This document shows positions 20,918 to 33,400 of a stretch of DNA of 64,000 nt, in pieces (the first letter of the stretch is position 1; the number at the start of each line of letters is the position of its first letter). The DNA is from an uncultured Pseudoalteromonas sp. Its GTDB lineage: Bacteria; Pseudomonadota; Gammaproteobacteria; Enterobacterales; Alteromonadaceae. The stretch covers positions 1-64,000 of the forward strand of contig CANLRB010000023.1 in the NCBI GenBank assembly GCA_947493455.1, given 5' to 3'. The notes beneath the pieces are model-generated. The model was not told the DNA's origin. It worked only from the letters and a program-made list of their open reading frames with translations, and searched no databases. A program made the translations under genes and the position numbers.

Positions 20918-23900
20918 ATGAATTCTGCAAAAAATATCATGGCAGTTTACCCAGTCACTCCGACTCAAAAGGGTATGCTATTTTATCTTATAAACGCCGA
21001 ACCAGGTGATATAAATTATAGAGAGCAACTTAATTTTACAGTGCCAAAAGGTACTGAAATAAATCACCTCAAAACAGCGTGGCAAATGGTAGTTGACCGT
21101 CATCCGGTACTTCGCTCAATTTACAGCTGGGAAAATAAGTCTCAACCGCTACAAGCGGTGCTAAAACAAAACGAATTAGTTTGGCGCGAACACGATTTAC
21201 GCGCAACGAACCAAGCAGAAATTGATAGTTCAATCAACGCGATTCAACTGTCAGCAAGAACCGCACCGCTGACACTAAATAAATCACCTGCTGTTAGTAT
21301 TGATTTATTCGTACTTAACGAAGAAGCTGACTTATTAACTTTTAATTTTACCCATTTACAACTTGATGGCTGGTCGATGGCCTTGATTTCAAACGAAGTC
21401 GAATACATTTTATCAAGACTCAAAAATGGTGCCGAAGTTAATTTACCAGCAGCTGGTGAATACAAAGATTACGTCAAATGGTTCTTAGCCCAAGACCAAG
21501 AAAAGTCGATAAATTACTGGCATAATCAACTACAAAACATTGACACTACCAAGCCGTTAAAGCTGGCACACACAGATGCATATCAAAACACATCAGAAGA
21601 GCGAAAAAACAGTAATTATCGGCTCTCGTTTGATGCTCAACAGCACAATAAAATCGTCACGTTTTGTCAGAAGAATGGACTAACTTTAAATGCCTATATG
21701 CTCGGCGTATTTGGATTATTAAATAATCAAATTACGCATAGTCACAACTCCGTGATAGGCTCAGTCGTCTCCGGCCGACCTAACTCTGTTAACCAAATAG
21801 AGCATATTGCCGGTTTCTTCAGTAATGCTCTCCCCGTTACGGTAAATAGTGAAGGCGAATCGCCATTTTCTGAGTGGATTAAAGGATTTCAACAGAGCCT
21901 AGTTACTGGGTGGGATCACAGTTACATTGGCATAGATCAAATCAAACAATCATTACAAGTCAGTGTGACCGATGACTTGTTTTCGACATTGTTTATTTTC
22001 CAGAATTTTCCGAGAAAGCTCGTTGATAATGACGAAACAAGTCACGCTGAAGAATCACAGCAGTCGTTAACAAAAATCGCAGGTGAAGAACAAAGCCACT
22101 ACCCCTTAACTCTCTACGTCATGTCAGGCGACGAGTTAAATGTATTTGCGAATTTTGACACGACACGTTATAGCGAAAATGAGATTAGTCAATTACTTGA
22201 ACGTTATCAGCAGCTATTAACTAATTGCATTGAACAAGCTGACTCAGCACCACATTCTATTTTACCGCTCACTCAAACGCAAAAAGACGAGATAATTGAA
22301 ATTGGGCGCGGTGACACTCAGCAATGGTCTATGTCTTCTTTATCAGAAGCACTCGAGCTAGGCAGCCAAGTAAACACCACAAAAAGTGCATTAAGTTTCA
22401 AAAATGAAACCTGGGATTACGCAACATTAAACAATCACATCTACGGCGTTTGTGAAGAGTTAAAAACGATTGACATTACTGCGGGTTCGCGTGTTGCACT
22501 GGTAATGAATCGCAGTTTTGAGTTTATTGTTGCTAGTTTAGCCATTCTTAGATGCGGTGCATCATACGTGCCGATTGACCCAAATATGCCAACTGAACGA
22601 CAAAAGTACATTCTAATCGATGCCAATATCGATTTAGTTATTGCAGAAGATGAACAGGCATTTTATCCACGTACTATGATTTCGAGCAAGTTAACTACAT
22701 TGCAGGCGCAGTCTAGTCCGATTGTGCAATCATCGGACAACGATGAAGCATATGTCATCTATACTTCTGGTTCGACGGGAATGCCGAAAGGGGTTTCAAT
22801 TAGCCGAGGATCTTTACTAAATCATACATTCTCTGCAATTAAAGAGTATGGCATTACATCTAATGACACAGGTTTACAGTTTTCATCGGTTAGTTTTGAT
22901 ACCGCAGTCGAAGAAATTTACCCGATTATTTTTCAAGGCGCTCACTTAGTACTTCGTGACGATGACATTTTAGCAAGCAGCGACTCATTTACTGCGCTCA
23001 TAAACAAACATCAAATTAATATTTTAAACTTCCCAACTGCATTTTGGACAAATTGGATAACCCAAATAAACCAGCAACCAGTGGGACTCCCATCGAGTGT
23101 TAGGCTCGTAATTATTGGCGGTGAAGAAGCACTCAAATCGAGCTTACATTTATGGCAAAGTTACTGTAATAAACACCAAATTACTGTTAAATTGTATAAC
23201 ACCTACGGTCCAACTGAAGCGACAGTTGTCGCTACTCGACACGACATCAGTGACTGGGTAATTGATAATAAACGCCTTCCTATTGGCCATGCAATCGACA
23301 ATACCGCTTGTTACATTTTAAATAGTCACAGACAAGTATTACCTGAAGGCTTTGTTGGCGAGCTCGCAATCACCGGTCGGGGTCTAGCGAAAGGCTACAT
23401 AAATAATCAAGCACAAACCGACTCGGTATTTGTCGACATTGAACACATAGGTCGCGCTTATCTTACCGGCGATCTTGGTTATCACAGTCAAGGTACAATT
23501 TACTATCTTGGACGTAAAGACCACCAGCTAAAAATCCGTGGATATCGCATTGAACTCGGTGAAATAGAACAAGCACTCGCAAGCTTCGAAAAGTTAGACG
23601 AATGCGTCGTAGCAAGCTATTGCGATCAATCTGACACGACACAGCTAGCAGCCTATTATAGCGCTGATGAAGAACTAACTCGCAAAGAATTACGCGAGTA
23701 TTTGGCAACCAAGCTGCCAGACTATATGATTCCGCAAGTATTTATTCACCTTGCTCATATTCCTCGCACGATCACTGGAAAATATGACCGTAAGAATTTG
23801 CCTGAACCGACTGTTCAACCGCTAAATATTGAAAATTTAACCGACACATATCAAAGCACTCTTGCCATTATCTGGAGCAAATTGCTCGGGGCAAATGATA

Positions 23901-26900
23901 TCGACGAGCAAAGCCATTTTTACCATTTAGGGGGCCATTCAATTCTGACGGTCAAGTTAATTGGCGAGATTCGTGATGCATTTTCTGTCGAACTGGCTTT
24001 TAATCAAGTATTTAATAACCCAACGTTAGCCGAAATGGCACAGCTAATTAAAGCAAAAGCGCAGGGACTCACAGCCGCCAATGCAACGTTACCGGATCTC
24101 GTGCATCAGAAGGATCTTGTCGAATCTCCGTTATCATTCCAACAAGAACGCGTTTGGTTTTTACAACAATTACAAAAAGAAAACACTGCCTACAACTTCC
24201 AAATGACATTCTTCCTAGAAGGTGATCTCAATATCACCTGTTTAGAGCAAACATTAGAAGAAGTCGTAGCAAGACAACAACTTTGGTTCTGTACATTTCA
24301 TAGTAAAAACGGCGTGCCTTACCAACGCGTAGAAAAGCCATTTTCAATCGATTTAACTCCGGTTGACTTGTCACATTTGGCGCTTGAAGAACAAGAAGCA
24401 GAAGCGAAAAGACTGCTCAAGAATTTAAGCCAAACAGCGTTTGATATTACTAAATTGCCGTTAATACGTTGGAAGCTTATTAAACTTTCCGAAAACCAAT
24501 ACTACTTGCAGCAAGTTGAGCATCACCTTATTCACGATGGTTGGTCTGTCGGATTATTTTTAAATGAAATGCAAACCATCTATGAAGCCAAAATTAAAGG
24601 TCAAAAGCACGCTCTTAAGCCTTTGAAATATAGTTATAACGACTTTTGCGTTTGGCAACGTGAAGCCCTCTCTGGTGACTACTACAAAGAAATGGAAAGT
24701 TATTGGCTGAAGAAACTAGAGAACTTTCCGACGAGCCTAGGTTTACCATACGATTACCCTCGCCCACAAACTCCTGCGTTTGAAGGTGAGTCAATGATGT
24801 TCAACTTAGATGATGATCTCTATGCAGGGTTACGTGAATTCGCCAAAGAAAATGGATTCACACTTTATATGACCATGCTCGCGTCATACTACTTATTGCT
24901 TTACAAGTATAGTGGTCAAGAAGACATTAACATTGGCGCAGGGGCTGCGTCTCGAACAATCCCAGAACTACACCCAATTATTGGTATGATGGTTAACAGT
25001 ATTGTTCTGCGCACCGACTTATCCGGTGATCCGACATTCTTAGAGTTACTCGAACGAGTTAGAGAAACCTGTTTAGATGGCTATACCTATCAAGATATGC
25101 CGTTTGAAAAACTCGTACAAGAGTTAAGCCCTGAACGTATGGGGCATGCAAACCCACTATTTCAGACAATGTTTAGCTTCCATGATGCCGAAGTACCTGA
25201 GCCAGACTTTGGTGATTTAAAAGTACGAGGCGAGGTAAACACCAATAAGTCAGCAAAACTTGATTTAAATATTATTGTCGCGCCACATGCTGAGCAACGA
25301 GTCGGTAAAAAGTCAACTCGAAAAGCAGTAGCGGTTATGACTTGGGAATACAGTACCGACCTGTTTACTCATAAAACCATGCAAGAGATGGTTACCAATT
25401 TCTTATCCATTATGAAAGCGGCCATCAGCGAACCAAACAAGGCGATCTCGCAATTTGAAGTAGTACGTGACGAGACAGCCGAGAAATTCTTAGCACCTGC
25501 GAGAGAAGTAGCAAGTGAACATAATCGCTATCCAGAATCTGTACCGCAACTATTTGACAAGCAAGTTAATAATTCGCCGGATTCAACTGCTGTTATCAAT
25601 CAAGATGGCTCTTCGGCGACGTATCGTCAACTGCAGCAACGGTCGATAAGCTATGCCCATGCTTTAAAGCAAAATGGTGCTCAAAGCGGCGATATAATCG
25701 GCCTTGCCATCGGTGCAAGTAGCGATTTATACGCGCTAATGATTGCGGCTTTGCGTTTAAACTGTAGTTACACTCCAATCGATTTGTCGGCTGGTGATTT
25801 ACGTCTTTCGACGATGATCAATAATCTAGTTACACACTCTCGCCAGCCTCTATTAATCGTTGACGAGACAATTGAGTTAAATGCGCAAGTGAGCCAACTT
25901 CAATTGGCGCAGTTATTAGTGCAGACTGATGAACAAAATGAACCATTTGATTTGTCAACGAGCGACAGCCCTGCGTATGTCATGTATACGTCAGGCACAA
26001 CGGGTCACCCAAAAGGCGCTCAGGTTAGTCAAAAAAGTATAATCCGTCTTGTCAACAAGCCAAACTTTGTTGAATTAAGTAACACTGATGTTTGGTTACA
26101 GCATTCATCGATTTATTTCGATGCATCTGTACTCGAAATCTGGGCTCCGTTACTTAATGGTGCAAAGTTAGTCGTTCCAAGTGTTAGCAAACTAAGCTTA
26201 GCGCAACTATCGGGCATGATTGATGAATATCAAATCAGTCATCTATGGTTAACAGCAGGTTTATTCCATCAATATGCGGATTTTGTAAAACCACAAAGTC
26301 ACCCAAGCCTTAAGTACTTGCTCGCTGGAGGCGATGTACTATCACCAGAAAAAGTACGTAATTTCTTGAGTTTAAATGCGCATACAACTCTAATTAATGG
26401 CTATGGACCAACAGAAAATACGACTTTCTCATACTGTAAGGCGATGACACAAGCAAGTTTAGCTGACTGGGAAAATGCGCCAAGTGTGCCTTTAGGTACC
26501 GCTATTTCAGGTACACGTGGGTATGTGTTAAACGAACAAGGTCAACTTTGCGCATATGGTGCTATCGGCGAACTCTATTTGGCAGGTGATGGCCTAGCTA
26601 TCGGATATTTAGACAAACAGCAAACTGAAGCGGCGTTTGTTTCGCATTCATTCGATTTTAATAACCACATCGTCACCGAACGACTGTATAAGACTGGCGA
26701 CATGGTTAAATACAATGAGCATGGCGAACTAGAGTTCATCGGTCGTAAAGACAATCAAATCAAGTTACGCGGGTTTAGGGTTGAGCTAAGTGAAATCGAA
26801 GAAGTGATTAATCAACATGAGTTAGTACAACAAGCATGTGTGTTAGTCAAAGAAGACGATGCAAATAACAAGCATCTTATTGCCTGCTATTTATCAAATA

Positions 26901-27421
26901 GTGATTTAAACGAAGAGCTCGAACACTATTGTCAACAACAATTGTTGGCACACCAAGTACCAGCACTTTTCTGCCGCCTTGATGATTTCCCTTTAACAGT
27001 CAATGGGAAGTTAGATCGCAAAAAAATACTGCAGCGTAACGAATTTGATTTCCAAGCAGCAAACAATAACTATATTGCGCCCGAGACAGAGCTCGAACAG
27101 TTATTGTGTGACATTTGGCAGCAGACGCTTAAAATCGAGCGTGTTGGTACCAATGACAATTTCTTCCGCCTTGGTGGTCACTCGCTAAGTGCGGTCAATG
27201 TTCTCGCCCAGATAAGCGATCACCTATCGGTTAATATTCATTTAGCTGACATGTTCACCTCACCAACAGTGAAAGGTTTGATCACATTAATCGAAAATCA
27301 TGCAAATAACCCTGTAGCAAGCTCCGAATCTACGGATATCGAGGTCAATGAAACACTGACCGAAGATTTATCGGATGAAGAATTGGATGCACTATTGGCA
27401 AGCATGGAAGAGGACGAATAA
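20918..27421 (+). CDS. NRPS subunit P2: C-A(basic?)-T-C-A(Val)-T
   Basis: This is a two-module synthetase of 2,167 residues. The first C domain starts almost at the N-terminus (YPVTPTQKGMLFY) and has THLQLDG instead of HHxxxDG: the first His is Thr145, while the catalytic second His146 remains. A1 (YTSGSTGMPKG near residue 616) has code DTENIGTVVK; Glu at position 239 hints at a basic amino acid, but no close known code was recalled. T1 has Ser1008 in LGGHSIL. The second C domain has EHHLIHDGWS near residue 1200. A2 (YTSGTTGHPKG) has code DALWLGGTFK, close to known valine codes such as DAFWIGGTFK. T2 has Ser2089 in LGGHSLS. The C-terminus carries the acidic tail DEELDALLASM. The GMLF-type first C domain follows a GGDS carrier in P1, a pairing often seen in proteobacterial synthetases. 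P3 starts one base after the stop, so translation is probably coupled. Confidence 0.95.
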   Translation: MNSAKNIMAVYPVTPTQKGMLFYLINAEPGDINYREQLNFTVPKGTEINHLKTAWQMVVDRHPVLRSIYSWENKSQPLQAVLKQNELVWREHDLRATNQAEIDSSINAIQLSARTAPLTLNKSPAVSIDLFVLNEEADLLTFNFTHLQLDGWSMALISNEVEYILSRLKNGAEVNLPAAGEYKDYVKWFLAQDQEKSINYWHNQLQNIDTTKPLKLAHTDAYQNTSEERKNSNYRLSFDAQQHNKIVTFCQKNGLTLNAYMLGVFGLLNNQITHSHNSVIGSVVSGRPNSVNQIEHIAGFFSNALPVTVNSEGESPFSEWIKGFQQSLVTGWDHSYIGIDQIKQSLQVSVTDDLFSTLFIFQNFPRKLVDNDETSHAEESQQSLTKIAGEEQSHYPLTLYVMSGDELNVFANFDTTRYSENEISQLLERYQQLLTNCIEQADSAPHSILPLTQTQKDEIIEIGRGDTQQWSMSSLSEALELGSQVNTTKSALSFKNETWDYATLNNHIYGVCEELKTIDITAGSRVALVMNRSFEFIVASLAILRCGASYVPIDPNMPTERQKYILIDANIDLVIAEDEQAFYPRTMISSKLTTLQAQSSPIVQSSDNDEAYVIYTSGSTGMPKGVSISRGSLLNHTFSAIKEYGITSNDTGLQFSSVSFDTAVEEIYPIIFQGAHLVLRDDDILASSDSFTALINKHQINILNFPTAFWTNWITQINQQPVGLPSSVRLVIIGGEEALKSSLHLWQSYCNKHQITVKLYNTYGPTEATVVATRHDISDWVIDNKRLPIGHAIDNTACYILNSHRQVLPEGFVGELAITGRGLAKGYINNQAQTDSVFVDIEHIGRAYLTGDLGYHSQGTIYYLGRKDHQLKIRGYRIELGEIEQALASFEKLDECVVASYCDQSDTTQLAAYYSADEELTRKELREYLATKLPDYMIPQVFIHLAHIPRTITGKYDRKNLPEPTVQPLNIENLTDTYQSTLAIIWSKLLGANDIDEQSHFYHLGGHSILTVKLIGEIRDAFSVELAFNQVFNNPTLAEMAQLIKAKAQGLTAANATLPDLVHQKDLVESPLSFQQERVWFLQQLQKENTAYNFQMTFFLEGDLNITCLEQTLEEVVARQQLWFCTFHSKNGVPYQRVEKPFSIDLTPVDLSHLALEEQEAEAKRLLKNLSQTAFDITKLPLIRWKLIKLSENQYYLQQVEHHLIHDGWSVGLFLNEMQTIYEAKIKGQKHALKPLKYSYNDFCVWQREALSGDYYKEMESYWLKKLENFPTSLGLPYDYPRPQTPAFEGESMMFNLDDDLYAGLREFAKENGFTLYMTMLASYYLLLYKYSGQEDINIGAGAASRTIPELHPIIGMMVNSIVLRTDLSGDPTFLELLERVRETCLDGYTYQDMPFEKLVQELSPERMGHANPLFQTMFSFHDAEVPEPDFGDLKVRGEVNTNKSAKLDLNIIVAPHAEQRVGKKSTRKAVAVMTWEYSTDLFTHKTMQEMVTNFLSIMKAAISEPNKAISQFEVVRDETAEKFLAPAREVASEHNRYPESVPQLFDKQVNNSPDSTAVINQDGSSATYRQLQQRSISYAHALKQNGAQSGDIIGLAIGASSDLYALMIAALRLNCSYTPIDLSAGDLRLSTMINNLVTHSRQPLLIVDETIELNAQVSQLQLAQLLVQTDEQNEPFDLSTSDSPAYVMYTSGTTGHPKGAQVSQKSIIRLVNKPNFVELSNTDVWLQHSSIYFDASVLEIWAPLLNGAKLVVPSVSKLSLAQLSGMIDEYQISHLWLTAGLFHQYADFVKPQSHPSLKYLLAGGDVLSPEKVRNFLSLNAHTTLINGYGPTENTTFSYCKAMTQASLADWENAPSVPLGTAISGTRGYVLNEQGQLCAYGAIGELYLAGDGLAIGYLDKQQTEAAFVSHSFDFNNHIVTERLYKTGDMVKYNEHGELEFIGRKDNQIKLRGFRVELSEIEEVINQHELVQQACVLVKEDDANNKHLIACYLSNSDLNEELEHYCQQQLLAHQVPALFCRLDDFPLTVNGKLDRKKILQRNEFDFQAANNNYIAPETELEQLLCDIWQQTLKIERVGTNDNFFRLGGHSLSAVNVLAQISDHLSVNIHLADMFTSPTVKGLITLIENHANNPVASSESTDIEVNETLTEDLSDEELDALLASMEEDE

Positions 27422-27425
27422 CGTG
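27405..27425 (+). promoter_or_regulatory. Ribosome-binding site and GTG start that set the P3 N-terminus
   Basis: A purine-rich GGAAGAGGA (27405-27414), lying inside the last codons of P2, sits about nine bases ahead of an in-frame GTG at 27423, just past the P2 stop (27419-27421). An in-frame ATG at 27375 would add 16 residues inside the P2 coding end and lacks such a site. The GTG start gives an N-terminus beginning MNKVLTRAEK, a short basic helix of the kind often found at NRPS subunit starts. Confidence 0.6.
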
Positions 27426-30400
27426 AATAAAGTCTTAACTCGGGCAGAGAAACTTGCCAAGTTACAGCGTTTAAAGTCAGCTGGCAAAGCGCCAGCTGCG
27501 CTTTTGCCACTGACCTACGCACAAAAACGTTTTTGGTTTTTAGATCAACTTGATAACGCGGCGGGTCTAAACAACATTTTTCGCTCACACCTGATTGAAG
27601 GTGAGCTAGATTTAACAAAATTAAATCAAGCTATAGACTTAACAATTCGCAAGCATCCGAGTCTACGGACTCGGTTTATAAATACAAACGATGAAGTAAA
27701 ACAATTCGAACTTGAGAATGTGACTTTGCCATTTGAAGTTATAAGGGTTGATAACGAAGAGCAAATCGCTAAGAGCGCAGAGCGTGACGCACAAACAGGG
27801 TTCGATTTACAAAAGTCGCTCCCTTGTCGGTTTAAACTCTATCAACTTGATCAAAAAACAGCCGTGCTAACGATTTGCATTCATCATATCGTCGCAGATG
27901 GCTTTTCCGTAGTGCTCGTCGAAAATACATTACGACATTTTTATGAGCATCAACTTGGCGAGGTTCAAAGCGAATACAGTTTATCTGATATCGTTAATTT
28001 GGATAGCCAAAATATAGAAAAAGAGCAACAGTATTGGCTATCTACCCTCAAAGAAACAGACCATCGAATTTCGCTGTATAATGATTACCGACAACAAAAC
28101 AGTTCAAATAATGATGGTGCCTATCATTACTTTTCATTCGAGGCCGAGCTTTCATCAAAAATAAAGCAATACTGCCGCTTTGCTGGAATTACACCGTTTT
28201 CATTCTTTCTTAGTAGTTATAATGTATTGCTTCACAAACTATCCGAACAATCAAACTTTATTGTCGGTGTCCCTGAACTAAACAGAAACTCGCCCCTATC
28301 TCGTAAGTTAGTTGGCGCATTAGCAAACACCTTGCTCGTTCCGGCAAACATAGCGAAATCGTGTAGCTTAAAACAATACCTGATGCAGACGAATACCGCG
28401 TTCTATCAACATATGGCGCATCAAAAGTTACCCTACGAAAAGCTAGTCGAGCTAATTAATCCCGAACGCAGTCTCGCTCACAATCCATTATTTCAGGTCA
28501 TGTTCGCATACAATAATTTAGTTGGTGGGCAAGGCGAGAACAACAACGACGATAAACATGCTGAAAGGTCATCACTGTGCTGGCGCAACTACGGTGTTAA
28601 ACGACATTACAGCAAAGTCGATATGACACTGGAAGTGTCAGAACAAAGTGACTGTTTTACTGGCTATTTTGAATATAAAACAGCACTCTACGATAAAAAT
28701 ACAATAGCACTTTGGCAAACCTATTTTAAAACGGTTATCGAGCAAATAATCAGCCATGATGAAACACAAATCGATACGCTGCAATTATCATCAAATTCGG
28801 ATGACCTCATTAATAACGGGGCAGCCCAACAGCCGCATCAGCAAGCAATTGATATTTTGTGTGCAATAGAGAAACATCGACACAATGATTCAAACAAAAC
28901 GGCACTGACTTGTTCACAAACAAATTCAAACTTTAGCTACAACGAACTCGTCAACGAATATACAAAATACACTGAATTAATGGCTGACAATGGTGTTATT
29001 AAAGGGGACGTTGTCGCTATTGAGTGCCATCACCGCAGTTTAACTATTATCGCAATGCTTGCATGTATCGCAAGCAATAACACGTTCGTCATTCTCGACA
29101 CAAAATTACCACAAGCACGAAAAGAGTTTATTACCAGCGATGCTAATGCCGCCTTTTTACTGACCGATACGGCGAACAAATTCGAAGCAGGATTGACTGT
29201 TTCATCGCTCACCGCGACTAGTAAAAACGTTAACGAACAGCACAATATCGCGTATATCGTCTATACATCGGGCTCCACTGGTGTGCCAAAAGGGGTTCGG
29301 ATCCCAAGACAAGCGTTATCAAACCACGCGCTATCAGTTAAAGAATTTTACCAATTAAGTGCGACATCTACCGTTTTACAATTCTCACCACTTTCTTTTG
29401 ATTTAGCATTGGAAGAGATCTTTCCAATACTTGCAGTCGGTGGTACTGTCGTTACTCGTCCTGGAATAGAAGCATTGTCATTTGGTGAACTCGAACAGGT
29501 CATCAACGAGTATCAAATAAATTTATTGAGTCTACCAACGGCCTACTTACATAGCTGGTTAAGTGATTGTGTGTCTGCTAGTCGCAATTTACCAAACTGT
29601 TTAACCCATGTTGTTATTGGCACTGAACAATTGAGTAATCAAACGGTTGAATTGTGGTTCTCCTTAGTAAAATTAGATGAAATACAACTAATCAATGCCT
29701 ATGGACCAAGTGAAGCAACAATCTCATGTACTGCCCATACAGTTAGCCAGGAAGACCGCACTATTTCAGTGGTTCCTATCGGCAAGCCACTTCCCTATGC
29801 GCAACTGTTTATACTTGATAATAAATTAAACCCTGTACCTGCAGGCGTGATTGGCGAGCTTTATGTTGGTGGCGACAATCTTGCAGAGGGCTATCAAAAT
29901 CTGTCTGATGTGACAAAACAACGGTTTATTATTCATCCTGAGCTTAATCAGCGCTTATATAAAACCGGTGATACTGCCTGTTACAACGCCCTTGGCCAAA
30001 TTCAATTTCGAGGTCGTATTGATAATCAAGTTAAGTTTCGAGGATATCGCATCGAGCTAGACGAAATCAGTAACCAACTGAATAATATTTGTGGGATTAA
30101 AGAAAGTGTAACTGTCATCTCTAGCATTCACGATGACCCCGAGCTTATATCCTACATCGCGGCAGACTCAAGTATTGATATTGAAAAAGTCGAGCAAACA
30201 CTGTTATCTAATTTGCCGAGTTATATGGTCCCGAGCCAGTTTATTGTCCTAAATACGTTACCGCTCACTGAGCGCGGTAAAATCGATTTTAAAGCACTTC
30301 CTCAACCTAAAAAACAATTGACGACCCAAAGTACGGTTTTGCCGTCAACACCAATGGAATCGCTTGTTTATGATATTTGGCAAAATGTACTAAAAAACCC

Positions 30401-33400
30401 ATCTATTTGTTGTGCAACTAGCTTTTTCAATCAAGGTGGCCATTCGTTACTGGCTCTTCAAGTAATAAGTAGCTTAAAAGACGCGCTCAAAAAAGAAATT
30501 ACATTAAAAACATTTTTTGAGTATCCAAGTATCGTTTCATTGTCTCGATATTTAACAAATACATCGCTCGCCGCCAAACAAATCAGCATATCGCGTAAAG
30601 AACGGAAAACACATGCCCCATTGACGCAAAGTCAATCGCAAATGTGGATTTTACATCAGCTCGATGGTTCGGGCGCATCCTATAATATGCCGTATATACT
30701 CGAGTTTAATGGTCAATTAAATATTCCATTACTCGAAGAGTCGATTAACGCCCAGATCAGTAGGCACGATGCACTTAAAACCGTGTTCAACGACGATAAC
30801 GGTGAAATCAGCCAGTATATCGTTGACATCGCACCGGCACCGCTTTGTGTATATGATTATAGTGATACGCCAGATGCGCATTCAGTTGCACGCGAAAAAT
30901 TTAATCATTTAGCCAAAACGTCTTTTGATTTAACTAAGTCACCTGCATACCGTTTTTGCTTATTCAAACTTAACGCGGATTTATATTGGCTTGGGATCAT
31001 AGTTCATCACATTAACTTTGACGGTGGCTCACTTGATCTACTTACGCGAGAGTTATGTGATTGCTATTTTCATTTAGTTAACCATGAAACATGGCGACCC
31101 ACGCCGATTTCTGTGCAAACAATTGATTATGCATATTGGCAACAAACAGACGAAGCAAATGTGATTGAACAAGCAGCATTAACTTATTGGCAAAATGAGT
31201 TAACCGGTGTTGAACAAATCCTCGATTTGCCATTTGATAAGATACGACCCGCTAATCGCTCTTTTACCGGTGCGCGCTGCGAGTTTAAACTTACTTCATC
31301 GCAAACAGCACAATTTAATCAGCAAGCGCAAAAGCTCGGGTGTTCAAGTTATGTGCTTGCACTTGCAGCAACGACAGCGCTGCTCCACGAATACTCTAGA
31401 CAGCAAGACTTTGCGATTGGCATTCCTGTTTCCGGACGCCTCAGCAATCAACTTGAATCAGTGCTTGGTTTGTTTATCAACTCACTGCCAATAAGAGTAT
31501 CACCGCACGACGATTTAACTGCCAAGAGTTTAATCGAACAGGTAAAACAAAGTGTGTTATCAGGCTTTGACCATCAATATTTGCCTTTGCATAAACTTAT
31601 GCAATCGTTGGATATTGAACGTTCAGCAAGCCACAACCCGCTATTCCAAGTGTTTTTCAACTTTATGCACACCGGTGGAGATGACCATTATCAACTAACA
31701 GAAGACTTAGTGTTATCGTCGCCGAAGGCAAATACCAACACCGCTCGCTTTGACCTTTCGTTTTCACTTGTTTGCAGTAAAGACGGACTGACCGGTCATA
31801 TCGAATATAGCGATGAGTTATTTGATCATGAAACAATCGCTTTGTATTGCGAGCGGTTTGTTAGTTTATTGCGTGCGTTTTCAAACTTAAATGATGAAAC
31901 ATTGCATCAACTAGAACACGCAAACAGTCAAAATACGATTAAGCAAATCGACGTGTTAAACGATACACAGGTCAACTGGAACAAGCCTGATTCGATTATT
32001 AAAATCATCGAACAATACGCGATAACCACGCCTAATAAAATTGCGTTAGAATATGGCACGACGCAAATTTCATATTTTGATTTAGTTAATAACGTTGGGA
32101 AATATGCCACTCAATTGCAATCGCACGGCGTTCAAGCCCATGATTTAGTTGGCGTATATCTTGCGCGTGACGAACACCTTGTAATTACCTTGCTTGCTAT
32201 TTTAAAGTGCGGCGCATGCTATTTACCGCTCGATCCTGCCTATCCAAATGATCGTTTAGCTTATATTGCAGCTGACGCACAAATACGCTTTATCGTAAGT
32301 GCAAAAAACTCTGTGGCATTTTCCTTATCGACAGATTGCCGTGTGATTAATAGACAAAAGCTCGATGTCGTTTCAACGTGCAACTTCAGCGTGCCTAGCT
32401 ACACACAAGATCAACAGGCATATTGTATTTACACGTCTGGCAGTACAGGAAAGCCAAAGGGGGTCGATGTTTCACAGCAAAATATGATTAACTTCTTAGC
32501 ATCGATGAGTGATAAACCGGGTTTTTCAACAACGGACAAATTGCTTGCTCTCACTCCTATCTCATTCGATATTTCTGTTTTGGAGCTTTTTTTACCTTTG
32601 TTTAATGGCGCGACAGTCGTCTTATTAAATACTGAACAAAGTCGAGATGGCCATGCAATCGCCGCGCGAATAGCACAAAGTGATATTTCTATAATGCAAG
32701 GCACCCCATCGACTTGGCGACTGTTACTCGATACTCAATGGCAACCCAACGAGCGTTTAACCATGTTAGTTGGCGGTGAAGCATTACCCAGAGATTTGGC
32801 TGAAAAGCTCACCGTTAATCAAGCTTCTCTTTGGAATATGTATGGCCCAACCGAAACCACGGTATGGTCATCATGCGCCAAAATATCCCAGCAAAGTGCG
32901 CGTATCTCAATTGGCAACCCGATTGCGAATACACGCTTCTATGTACTGAATGACAAACTCAGCCTTGCTACTTATGGTAGTAAAGGCCAACTCGCGATAG
33001 CCGGTGATGGCGTCACGTTGGGATATCGTCATAAAACTGAGCTCACTGATGAACGATTTATCAATATTGAACTGCCACATCCATCAGTAGCCGGAAAATA
33101 TTTCACAGAGCGCGTTTACCTAACCGGCGATGTAGTGCGTCAACGCGCCGGCGGAGACTATCTATACCTTCATAGAAACGATGATCAAGTTAAATTACGT
33201 GGTTATCGTATCGAATTAGGCGAAATCGAATCAGCTGTCGAATCAATCGACAATGTTGATACCTGCGCCGTCACAATTAATGCAAGTCGTGCCGGAGACG
33301 ACCAACTAATAGCGCATGTTGTAATGACCGAGTCGCTTGACGAATCGGATCTGATCCAACAGGTATCGAAAAAGCTGCCGGACTACATGCTGCCGACAAT

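Noticed and set aside
27375-27422. Upstream ATG as the start of P3
   Set aside because: It lies inside the P2 coding end and lacks a ribosome-binding site; GTG 27423 is better placed.
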